Source of the DNA: Pseudomonadota bacterium
GTDB taxonomy: Bacteria; Pseudomonadota; Gammaproteobacteria; Burkholderiales; Gallionellaceae
Assembly: GCA_021800795.1 (NCBI GenBank)
Contig: JAJYYO010000032.1
Location: 1 to 39,990, forward strand
Length of the DNA: 39,990 nt
Direction: 5' to 3'
Position numbers and translations under genes: made by a program. Positions 15,969-23,916 of the stretch are shown piece after piece. The notes under the pieces were generated by a model. It was not told the DNA's origin, did no database searches, and was given only the letters and a program-made list of their open reading frames with translations. Each line of letters starts with the position of its first letter. The stretch's first letter is position 1.

Positions 15969-16265
15969 ATGAAACCAACCCCGATACATCCCGGCGAAAT
16001 TTTGCTGGAAGAATTTTTGAACCCGATGGGTATCAGCCAGTATGCCTTGGCCAAGGCAATTGCCGTCTCGCCACGCCGCATCAACGAGATTGTGCATGCC
16101 AATCGCGCCATTACGGCGGATACCGACTTGCGGCTGTGCAAGTTTTTTGGATTGACCGAAGGCTACTGGTTGCGGGGCCAGGCGCGCTACGACACCGAGA
16201 TAGCCAAAGACAAACTCGGCGATGTGCTGTCCCGCATTCAACACTATCAACCGCTGGCAGCCTGA
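15969..16265 (+). CDS. higA: HigA-type XRE-family antitoxin
   Basis: A 98-residue helix-turn-helix antitoxin: KPTPIHPGEILLEEFLNPMGISQYALAKAIAVSPRRINEIVHANRAITADTDLRLCKFFGLTEGYWLRGQARYDTEIAKDKL. This is the canonical HigA sequence, with the HTH near residues 22-45 and the conserved PGEIL start. GAGG lies seven bases before the ATG, giving it an ordinary ribosome-binding site, unlike higB. It neutralises HigB and represses the operon promoter. The stop codon lies within the left arm of an intrinsic terminator. Confidence 0.96.
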   Translation: MKPTPIHPGEILLEEFLNPMGISQYALAKAIAVSPRRINEIVHANRAITADTDLRLCKFFGLTEGYWLRGQARYDTEIAKDKLGDVLSRIQHYQPLAA

Positions 16266-16292
16266 GAGTATCAGGCTGCCACAAGTTTTTTC
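16256..16292 (+). terminator. intrinsic terminator of higBA
   Basis: A perfect ten-base stem GGCAGCCTGA (16256-16265) / TCAGGCTGCC (16271-16280) with a five-base loop is followed by ACAAG and a run of T (16286-16291). The stop codon of higA (16263-16265) forms part of the stem. Confidence 0.9.
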
Positions 16293-16479
16293 TATGGCAG
16301 ACCGGTTCCAACCATTCAATTGTCAGGCAGGCATTTTTTGAGTCTTTCAGAAAATCGAGGCAGCAAGGCTTTTTACAGCAAGCCAATATACGTAAAGAAT
16401 CTACGCTGAATGGTCATTTTACATCACGTCATTAGAAACGTTAGCTTGCTCTGAATCGATTTTGAAGACATAGACATCT

Positions 16480-16509
16480 CAAACTTGCTATTCCTGAATG
16501 GCAAGTTTG
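16480..16509. promoter_or_regulatory. 30-bp palindrome upstream of the defence operon
   Basis: CAAACTTGC (16480-16488) pairs with GCAAGTTTG (16501-16509), and inside it ATTC pairs with GAAT around CT, leaving one T/G mismatch. It lies about 135 bp before the ATPase start in the 350-bp gene-free stretch after the higBA terminator. No T-run follows, so an operator or RNA structure is more likely than a terminator. Nothing else in 16293-16479 was recognised. Confidence 0.5.
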
Positions 16510-16582
16510 TGCCATTATGTTGAGGCTTGTTACTAATCAGGTTTTTTTAAAGAACTCATGAGTTTTCAACTACAACTAGAGG

Positions 16583-16610
16583 TTGTGTATACACTTCCTG
16601 TAACTATTCT
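16583..16610 (+). promoter_or_regulatory. candidate promoter of the defence operon with GTGTATACAC palindrome
   Basis: TTGTGT (16583-16588) and TATTCT (16605-16610) have a 16-base spacer. The perfect ten-base palindrome GTGTATACAC (16585-16594) overlaps the -35 box. The ATG is at 16644, with AAGG 10 bases before it. The boxes are imperfect, so the promoter call is tentative; the palindrome itself is certain. Confidence 0.4.
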
Positions 16611-16643
16611 TCGGCGCTCATTTAAACCCAAGGCAGGCATGCT

Positions 16644-18116
16644 ATGAGGGAGATAGAACATCCCCCTTATGCACCATCATTGCTTGAGTCATTGCGATCG
16701 GTAGGTTACTCGCTTGAGTCTGCATTGGCGGATATTATTGATAACAGCATATCTGCCAAGGCAAAGCATATCAACATAGAATTTCGACCATCCGATTTGC
16801 CTTATATTACCATCATTGACGACGGCGAGGGGATGACCAAAGACGGTCTTGAAAGTGCTATGCGTCATGGCAGTACCAATCCACTCCAGCAAAGACACAG
16901 CAACGACATGGGGCGATATGGGCTGGGCCTGAAAACATCATCATTATCACAATGTCGGCGGATGACCGTAGTTACTCTCAGAGACGACGTGCTTTGCGCC
17001 TACTGCTGGGATCTTGACGTCATCGTGGAGCGTCGTTCTTGGGTAATGCTTGAGCTTGATGCAGGAGATATCAAGGACATTCCTCATCTGGATATATTGC
17101 GAAGTCAGGGGAATGGCACAATTGTGCTTTGGCAGAATCTCGACCGATTGACGGCAGGAGAGAGTTCGGTAAATACAGCGCTTGGGCAGAAAATGGATCA
17201 CGCGCGCAAGCATCTGTCATTGGTGTTCCATAGATTTATCAGCCCTGAACCTGGACGTTCTTGCATATCACTTGCGATCAACCGGAATCCGCTGCCGCCC
17301 ATTGATCCATTTCTTTCGAATCACAAGTCGACCCAGCATCTTGATGAAGATAGTTTCAGCGTGGAAGGAAAAAAGGTTGTCGTGAAACCCTTCATCCTTC
17401 CTCATGTCAGCAAGCTATCGCCGGCAGAGATGGAACGCGCGGGGGGCAGCGAGGGACTTCGAATACAGCAGGGGTTCTATATTTACAGGAACCGACGTCT
17501 GATCATATGGGGAACATGGTTCCATCTTGCCAGAAAAGACGAACTGAGCAAGCTGGCGCGGGTTCGCGTGGACATACCGAACTCGCTAGATCACCTTTGG
17601 ACATTGGATATTAAGAAGTCGGCCGTGCATCCACCGGAAGCGGTACGTATCAATCTTCGCCGCACAGTTGAGCGAATCAGGCAGGCAAGTGGTCGTACAA
17701 TCACGTTTCGCGGTCGCGCGGCGGACAGAGGTGGACTTACGGCTGGCTGGCATGAAATTATTGATCGGGATGGCGTTCGTTTCGATATAAACCGGAATCA
17801 CCCGTCAATCAAAGCATTTTTAAGTCGCCTCACCAAAAAAGAAGCATCTGATTTCGATGCTGTGCTCGCCGTCGTCGAGAGTTCATTTCCTGCAGAAGCC
17901 CTTTATTCGAGAATGGCTTCCGATATGCGCTCAGCCTTCAACGGTGACGAAATAACGGGGCGCCTCAGAGAGGTGGCTGAGTCTCTGTTTGCAGATTTGG
18001 ATGCATCGTCATCGTTGAGAAAAACGCTTCTCGCGACGTTGCACTTGATTGAACCATTCAACTTGCATCCTGTAATCACTAAAAAAATCGTAGAGGAAAT
18101 GGAACAGCATGACTGA
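16644..18116 (+). CDS. MutL/MORC-type GHKL ATPase of a restriction-like defence system
   Basis: A 490-residue protein with a GHKL (HSP90-like) ATPase domain at its N-terminus. The N-box is ALADIIDNS (metal-binding Asn at about 34, with Asp30 where MutL has its catalytic Glu), the G1 box is DDGEGM (about 59-64), and the G2 lid is GRYGLGLKTSS (about 90-100). The second half has an S5-like transducer region, with LDIKKSAVHPP giving the phosphate-sensing Lys. The C-terminal 130 residues are unassigned. Proteins of this class were grouped with MutL and eukaryotic MORC and occur with Z1 proteins in restriction-like clusters. It would act as an ATP-driven clamp or signal relay on DNA. Its end overlaps the next gene by eight bases (ATGACTGA). 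Confidence 0.88.
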   Translation: MREIEHPPYAPSLLESLRSVGYSLESALADIIDNSISAKAKHINIEFRPSDLPYITIIDDGEGMTKDGLESAMRHGSTNPLQQRHSNDMGRYGLGLKTSSLSQCRRMTVVTLRDDVLCAYCWDLDVIVERRSWVMLELDAGDIKDIPHLDILRSQGNGTIVLWQNLDRLTAGESSVNTALGQKMDHARKHLSLVFHRFISPEPGRSCISLAINRNPLPPIDPFLSNHKSTQHLDEDSFSVEGKKVVVKPFILPHVSKLSPAEMERAGGSEGLRIQQGFYIYRNRRLIIWGTWFHLARKDELSKLARVRVDIPNSLDHLWTLDIKKSAVHPPEAVRINLRRTVERIRQASGRTITFRGRAADRGGLTAGWHEIIDRDGVRFDINRNHPSIKAFLSRLTKKEASDFDAVLAVVESSFPAEALYSRMASDMRSAFNGDEITGRLREVAESLFADLDASSSLRKTLLATLHLIEPFNLHPVITKKIVEEMEQHD

Positions 18117-20844
18117 AAAAATTCGTCGCACCCTTTCGGACAACGCACGCAGATTGGAACTGAGTGTCATCACGGCACTAACCGTGGACGGAATTCCATC
18201 GGAAGACGAAATTCTTGCGCTCGCCGGACAACTGCGAAAAATTCCGCTCTACACAGTTTTGGATGAAGAATTTGACGATGTCATCAGACGACTCCACGAG
18301 GCTTTGACTATTGAGATGGGTATTGGCAGTTGCGTTGTCGACAACCATGCGCCGTGGCTCCAGGCAAGAAAGGCGGAAATTGAGCCATTCTACTGGACGC
18401 GCTATCAAACCGAAATGCGTAAGCAAGGTTGGGCTCCAAAAGTCGTCACCGCACTAGACAAGGTGACGGACGAGATTCTGGATTTAATGGGAAATCCGGC
18501 TGGTGAATCCGGTTGGCCAAGACGTGGACTCGTCATGGGCGATGTGCAATCGGGAAAAACATCAAACTACACGGGGCTGATCTGCAAGGCAGCCGATGCC
18601 GGGTATAAGCTAGTGATTCTGCTGACCGGGACGCTTGAAAGCCTGCGCCGCCAGACACAGGAGCGTCTTGACGCCGGCTTCGTGGGGCTGGACAGTTCCG
18701 GCGTGGTCAGCCGTAATCGCCATCGCCGCGAGATCGGTGTCGGCCTGGTTAATGGCGCTCGCGCAGCTGGCGTGTTTACGTCGACGGTGGGAGACTTCAA
18801 AGCGGTAACGGTTAATCAGCTCGGATTCAAACTCAGGGACTACAAGGAGCCAGTATTGCTGGTTGTGAAGAAGAACAAGCGCATCCTCGAAAATTTGACC
18901 GACTGGCTAATCACCTTCAATGCAAGTCATGGCGGGCAGATTAATCTGCCCCTCCTGTTGATCGACGATGAGGCGGACAACGCGTCGGTGAATACCAATC
19001 CGGCCAAGGCCACCGCAATTAATGCCAGCATTCGCAGTCTTCTGAAGGTATTTCCGCGATCCAGTTATGTCGGATTCACAGCAACGCCATTCGCCAACGT
19101 GTTCATCAATCCGGACACGACTAATGACATGATTGGCGACGACCTGTTTCCGCGCGACTTCATCTATGCACTCGATGCCCCAACCAATTACGTTGGCGCG
19201 CGGCTGATCTTCGGTGACGATTCACCGCTCGACTGCCTGCGTCATATTAATGATGCAGAACTTGATTTTCCTCGTGGACAGAAGTCGGATAGTTTAGTCG
19301 TTGGTGTGCCCGCATCAATGATCGACGCGTTGCGATGTTTCTTGGTTGTCAACGCCATTATGGATCTGCGCAAGGGCATGCCGAAGCATCGTTCCATGCT
19401 GATCAACGTCAGTCACTTCACGCTGATTCAGAACCAGGTGCGTGACATAATTGACGAACTTTTGCGCAAGATGCAGGAGGATATTCGCAATTACGCCTCC
19501 TTGCCCGAAGCACAAGCATTGAAGAACAGCACGTTAGCTGCCCTGTACGATGTCTACCAACGCGAATATGCCGGTTCAGGTTCGACATGGTCCGAAGTGC
19601 AGGCGGCTCTGACAGCGGCCACGCTGCCCGTAGAGATACGATCCGTGAATCAGAAGACCGGTGCCGCGAGCCTCGACTATACCCTCTACAAGCAGAGCGG
19701 ACTGCGCGTGATCGCAGTGGGAGGCAACAGCCTTGCGCGTGGTCTTACCTTAGAGGGGCTCTGCGTAAGTTATTTCCATCGCGGGACGCAGATGTATGAT
19801 GCCCTGTTGCAGATGGGGCGCTGGTTTGGCTATCGTGCAGGCTACGAGGATTTGTTCCGAATCTGGCTCACGGAGGAGTCAGCTAACTGGTACTCGCACA
19901 TATCGGAAGCAACTGATGAGTTACGCAAAGACATACGACGCATGCAGCGTTCAAAACTCAAACCTATCGATTTTGGCCTGCGGGTGAGAGGACATGAGGA
20001 CGCACTCCTGATTACGGCAAGAAACAAGATGCGTGATTCGGAAGAGATCGTGCATATGATGTCTATCAGTCAAGAAGGTTTGGAGTCAACGCGACTGCTG
20101 CGAGATCCAACCGCAATTCTCGGCAACTTCAAAGCGGCGCAGAAGCTTGTCCAGGAAGTAATCTCTTCGGGTGCCGATGAAAATGCAGAGCATGACTACC
20201 CAGTCTGGACCGGTGTTGGCAAAGCATTGGTCGTCGAGTTTTTGAGAAGGTTTGTTAGTCATCCACTCAACTTGAAGCTGCAGTCGGCAGGCCTCGCTGA
20301 TTTTATCGAGATGTCCGACGACCCTAAACTGCAGAAATGGGATGTCGCAATTCCAAGCGGTAGTGTTATATGGCGCGAGTTGATCCCAGGGCTGGTCGTG
20401 AACTTGCGCAAAAGAAAAATCTTGGTTGAGCCGGAAAAACGTTCGCTTCTTGTTAACGCGAAAAAAATGCGCGTCGGCTCACCAGCTGATGAGAAAGCCG
20501 GATTGTCGGACTCAGAGGTTTCTCTGGCAGAATCGAGTTTCAGAGCTGATATCGAAAATACCGGTAAGACGGTGCCTTCCAGCGCCTATCGCGAAGTACG
20601 GACGAGACCGCTGTTGTTGCTGCATCTGCTGAAACCTGTTGAGGTTAAAGAAGAGGGTGATGCGGATTACCCGCTGCCGGAGGACTGCGCACTCGTGGCG
20701 GTCGGCCTGAGCTTTCCGTCTCTCGACTTGGCCAGCCAGCGCGTGAAGTACCGTATTAACCTTGTCGAATTACGCAACATGCTGGCGAGTGAAGTGGTAA
20801 ATGATGATGACTGCGAAGAGGATGACGATGGCGAACAAGCTTGA
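18109..20844 (+). CDS. Z1-domain P-loop ATPase / helicase-like protein
   Basis: A 911-residue protein with a superfamily 2-like P-loop core followed by the Z1 domain. Walker A is GDVQSGKTS (about 144-152), and the Walker B-like motif is LLLIDDEADNASV (Asp/Glu about 286-288). A motif III-like GFTATPFANVFINPD (about 322-336) follows, and the Z1 region carries GGNSLARGLTLEGL (about 539-552) and QMGRWFGYRAGYEDLFRIW. Z1 proteins are known from clusters with MutL/MORC-like ATPases, endonuclease-like proteins and methyltransferases, where they are proposed to translocate or remodel DNA. The start is fixed by the eight-base overlap with the ATPase gene. The C-terminal 250 residues are family-specific and end in a very acidic tail. 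Confidence 0.9.
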   Translation: MTEKIRRTLSDNARRLELSVITALTVDGIPSEDEILALAGQLRKIPLYTVLDEEFDDVIRRLHEALTIEMGIGSCVVDNHAPWLQARKAEIEPFYWTRYQTEMRKQGWAPKVVTALDKVTDEILDLMGNPAGESGWPRRGLVMGDVQSGKTSNYTGLICKAADAGYKLVILLTGTLESLRRQTQERLDAGFVGLDSSGVVSRNRHRREIGVGLVNGARAAGVFTSTVGDFKAVTVNQLGFKLRDYKEPVLLVVKKNKRILENLTDWLITFNASHGGQINLPLLLIDDEADNASVNTNPAKATAINASIRSLLKVFPRSSYVGFTATPFANVFINPDTTNDMIGDDLFPRDFIYALDAPTNYVGARLIFGDDSPLDCLRHINDAELDFPRGQKSDSLVVGVPASMIDALRCFLVVNAIMDLRKGMPKHRSMLINVSHFTLIQNQVRDIIDELLRKMQEDIRNYASLPEAQALKNSTLAALYDVYQREYAGSGSTWSEVQAALTAATLPVEIRSVNQKTGAASLDYTLYKQSGLRVIAVGGNSLARGLTLEGLCVSYFHRGTQMYDALLQMGRWFGYRAGYEDLFRIWLTEESANWYSHISEATDELRKDIRRMQRSKLKPIDFGLRVRGHEDALLITARNKMRDSEEIVHMMSISQEGLESTRLLRDPTAILGNFKAAQKLVQEVISSGADENAEHDYPVWTGVGKALVVEFLRRFVSHPLNLKLQSAGLADFIEMSDDPKLQKWDVAIPSGSVIWRELIPGLVVNLRKRKILVEPEKRSLLVNAKKMRVGSPADEKAGLSDSEVSLAESSFRADIENTGKTVPSSAYREVRTRPLLLLHLLKPVEVKEEGDADYPLPEDCALVAVGLSFPSLDLASQRVKYRINLVELRNMLASEVVNDDDCEEDDDGEQA

Positions 20845-21796
20845 TACACGTTGGGATATCCTTAAGGCCGACCCGCTTTGCGCAGTTTTTCAGCTATACG
20901 ATGCCGATCACACCTTGGACTTCTATATTGGCAAGGACACTGACAACCAAAGGCTCCTGTTACTGGTAACACCAGAAGAACCTCCGACCATCCGCGACAT
21001 GCGCGCAATCAGCATCCGGACATTCAAACGCGACGACGGCAAATGGTCACTGTTACTGACGCTCGTTGGTAAATCACTGATGCCTATGTTTTCCATGCTG
21101 TGTGATGATCTGATCGAAGCGTCGCGCAACACGGGTCTGCCCGCTGACAAGTCATTAAGTTTTGTGCTGAAGCGCCTGTCGAACTGGCGCCGACTCCTTG
21201 AGCGCGGATCGCCTGATTTGTTAAGCGAAAACGAAATTCGTGGCATTTGCGGGGAGCTGCTGTTTCTGCTACGCCTATTCGAACATCTGGGAAAATCAGA
21301 TGCAGTCAAGGCGTGGGTTGGACCACAAAAGGCCGATCAAGATTTTCAGTCGCCAGATTCCGCATGGGAGGTCAAAACGATACGTCCCGGTGCACATGCA
21401 GTCACCATATCTTCAGAATCACAATTGCAGACAACAGTCCGACCCATTTATCTGGTCGTCTTTGAGCTTGCCGACAGCATGGCAGACAGTGGTGATGCAT
21501 TCACTCTCAACACATTGGTCGACAAAGTCCGAACCAGTCTTGCGGAAGATCATGATACCAGCGAGCTCTTCGAGGAGAGCTTAATCACCGCAGGTTATGT
21601 TTCTCGTTCCGAATATGATGCGCCGTCATTAGTCGAGTGGTCGCTGGCGATATTTTCCGTCAATACTTGTTTTCCCCGCATCACTTGCGAAATGCTTGCA
21701 CCCGGCATCAGCCATGTCTGCTATGACCTCCTGCTGTCCGCTTGCGATAGTTTCCGCATTGCCCCTGATACATTCGCAAAAATGGAGGATCAGTAA
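20828..21796 (+). CDS. DUF4420-type PD-(D/E)XK motif protein
   Basis: A 322-residue protein of the DUF4420 group. A nuclease-like core is visible: a helix with GELLFLLRL (Glu about 143), then KADQDFQSPDSAWEVKTI, with Asp170/Asp172 and the E-V-K of a (D/E)xK motif at about 181-183. It is therefore the best candidate for the DNA-cutting subunit. I chose ATG 20828, which has GAGG six bases upstream (20818-20821) inside the end of the Z1 gene. Four in-frame ATGs from 20801 would add up to nine residues. It overlaps the Z1 gene by 17 bases and the AIPR gene by one (TAATG), so stoichiometric expression with both is likely. Catalysis is inferred, not shown. Confidence 0.85.
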   Translation: MANKLDTRWDILKADPLCAVFQLYDADHTLDFYIGKDTDNQRLLLLVTPEEPPTIRDMRAISIRTFKRDDGKWSLLLTLVGKSLMPMFSMLCDDLIEASRNTGLPADKSLSFVLKRLSNWRRLLERGSPDLLSENEIRGICGELLFLLRLFEHLGKSDAVKAWVGPQKADQDFQSPDSAWEVKTIRPGAHAVTISSESQLQTTVRPIYLVVFELADSMADSGDAFTLNTLVDKVRTSLAEDHDTSELFEESLITAGYVSRSEYDAPSLVEWSLAIFSVNTCFPRITCEMLAPGISHVCYDLLLSACDSFRIAPDTFAKMEDQ

Positions 21797-23868
21797 TGGA
21801 ACTCGCCGAATTTCGAAGAGAATTACTCGAAACTGTCCGCGCCAGAGCTGATTCAAATCATGATTTCAATCGAGCTGGCTTTGTGGATGAGGTGGGTGAA
21901 CGACTGTCTGATGCTGAAGAATTCGTCGACTTCGTGGCATGCCGATTCGAAGGGCTCAGTGGCAGAAAAAGACTGAAAATAGACGGTTATGCATTTGATG
22001 ACGCAGATAATTCTCTTTCGCTGTTGGTGGCTGATTTTACGAACGACGATGATATGCCGACCTTTAATGCCACAGATGCATTGAAGGCTTTTGGGATGTT
22101 GCGCGCTTTCGTGGAACAGGCTATACAAGGCAAACTCACTGACGGATCTATCGAAGAGAGTCAGCCGGCACATGGGCTTGCGTCAGATTTGATGGGATGG
22201 CACGAAAAAGTCACCCGATACCGATTCTATTTTGCCAGCGATGGTCAATTGAAAACAAAGGCGAAGGACTGGCCCGAAGAGAGCATCGGGGGCACTCCAA
22301 CTGAATTCCACATCTGGGACGTAGTACGTTTTCATACTGCGTATGTCTCGGCAACAGGACGTGATAATCTGGTTGTGGAGTTTGGCGAGCAAGGCCTTCC
22401 ATGCTTGGCTGCAGCACAGTCGGAAGGCGATTATCAGGCATATCTTTGCATGATTCCAGGAGCGATTCTGGCAGGAATTTATGATCGATACGGGAGTCGG
22501 CTTCTGGAAGGCAACGTGCGCGCATTTCTGAGCACAAGAGGCAAAGTGAACTCGAAAATTCAACAGACCATCCGAAATCAGCCTGAGATGTTTTTTGCAT
22601 TCAATAATGGCATTGCTGCCACTGCAGAAGACGTTGTGCTCAAGCATACTCAGTTGGGTGTGTATATTGTTAGTGCTACCAATTTGCAAATTGTGAATGG
22701 CGGGCAAACTACTGCATCACTTGCAATGGCTGGTCGATGTTCTGCAGGCAATAAGGATGGGGCAGATTTGTCGAAGGTAATGGTACAAATGAAACTGTCT
22801 GTGTTGCCCACTGACAAGGCAAGTGTCCTTATTCCTGAAATTGCACGATATGCAAACAGCCAGAATAAAGTAAGCGATGCCGACTTTTTTGCTAATCACC
22901 CCTATCACATCAGGCTTGAGGGATTCTCACGAAGATTATTCGCGTCGCCAGTAGGCGGCGTACAACATGGCACTCACTGGTTCTACGAACGGTCGAGAGG
23001 ACAATACGTCAACGAGCAGGCGAGGTTAACACCTGCACTGAAGCGGCAATTCGAGCTTCAAAATCCCAAGTCGCAACTACTCACGAAAACGGATGTCGCC
23101 AAGCTCGTAAATACTTGGTGGGGTATGCCGAACAAAGTTAGCATGGGAGCCCAGAAGAACTTCATTTTTTTTGCGGACTCTATAGCAAAGTCTTGGACGG
23201 AGGATGAGAAACAGTTCCATGAAGACTATTTTCGAAACCTGATTGCACTTGCTATTTTGTTTCGTCGTACCGAGTCGCTGGTTAAGCAGCAGGAGTGGTA
23301 TCAAGGCGGCTACCGTGCCAATATCGTAACCTACACACTTGCCAAGCTTCACGACATGATCGCCGAACAGTCACATGATCAGCAGATGAATCTTCGCGAA
23401 ATTTGGAACTCGCAGTCGATTCCCTCAGTGATCATCGATCAGATCACCATCATCGCGAAACGTGTGTTTGAGATGCTAACCGATTCCAATCGACCAAAGG
23501 ACAACGTAACTGAATGGGCAAAAATGCAGGCGTGTTGGGATCAGATTAAATCTACAAACATTCAGCTCATTAGCGCAGTCATCGCCACATTACAGGATAT
23601 TAGTATCATCAACGATGATGCAAAGCAGGCGAAAAAAATCCAGAACACGGACAATGGCATTGCTACCCAAGTAGCTGTATTCAATGTGCCCGGTAGCCAG
23701 TGGGGATTCATGCGTGCCTGGGCAGAGGAAAAGCGGCTGCTTACCCAAAAGCAGTCAGACCTGTTGCAGTTGGCATCTCAGATGCCACTCAAATTGCCGA
23801 CGGAAAAACAGTGTGCGCAGATTTGGCAGATACATGAAACATTGATTGATGAAGGGTATGTCAAGTAA
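21796..23868 (+). CDS. AIPR-family (abortive phage resistance) protein
   Basis: A 690-residue AIPR-domain protein. The family core includes FFAFNNGIAATAEDV (about 264-278) and LQIVNGGQTTASL (about 297-309), both hallmark segments. An N-terminal block, RLKIDGYAFDDADNSLSLLVADF, resembles a PD-(D/E)XK-like fold found in AIPR proteins. At the place where an active enzyme might carry x-K I see VADF, so this part may be non-catalytic. AIPR proteins occur in phage-exclusion and restriction-like systems. It is the last gene of the operon, coupled to the DUF4420 gene by TAATG, and converges on the methyltransferase with a 48-bp gap that holds no obvious terminator. Confidence 0.88.
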   Translation: MELAEFRRELLETVRARADSNHDFNRAGFVDEVGERLSDAEEFVDFVACRFEGLSGRKRLKIDGYAFDDADNSLSLLVADFTNDDDMPTFNATDALKAFGMLRAFVEQAIQGKLTDGSIEESQPAHGLASDLMGWHEKVTRYRFYFASDGQLKTKAKDWPEESIGGTPTEFHIWDVVRFHTAYVSATGRDNLVVEFGEQGLPCLAAAQSEGDYQAYLCMIPGAILAGIYDRYGSRLLEGNVRAFLSTRGKVNSKIQQTIRNQPEMFFAFNNGIAATAEDVVLKHTQLGVYIVSATNLQIVNGGQTTASLAMAGRCSAGNKDGADLSKVMVQMKLSVLPTDKASVLIPEIARYANSQNKVSDADFFANHPYHIRLEGFSRRLFASPVGGVQHGTHWFYERSRGQYVNEQARLTPALKRQFELQNPKSQLLTKTDVAKLVNTWWGMPNKVSMGAQKNFIFFADSIAKSWTEDEKQFHEDYFRNLIALAILFRRTESLVKQQEWYQGGYRANIVTYTLAKLHDMIAEQSHDQQMNLREIWNSQSIPSVIIDQITIIAKRVFEMLTDSNRPKDNVTEWAKMQACWDQIKSTNIQLISAVIATLQDISIINDDAKQAKKIQNTDNGIATQVAVFNVPGSQWGFMRAWAEEKRLLTQKQSDLLQLASQMPLKLPTEKQCAQIWQIHETLIDEGYVK

Positions 23869-23916
23869 AGTGATCCATATGTAATACGTTCTCTCTGTGT
23901 TGTAAAACCACTTTTC

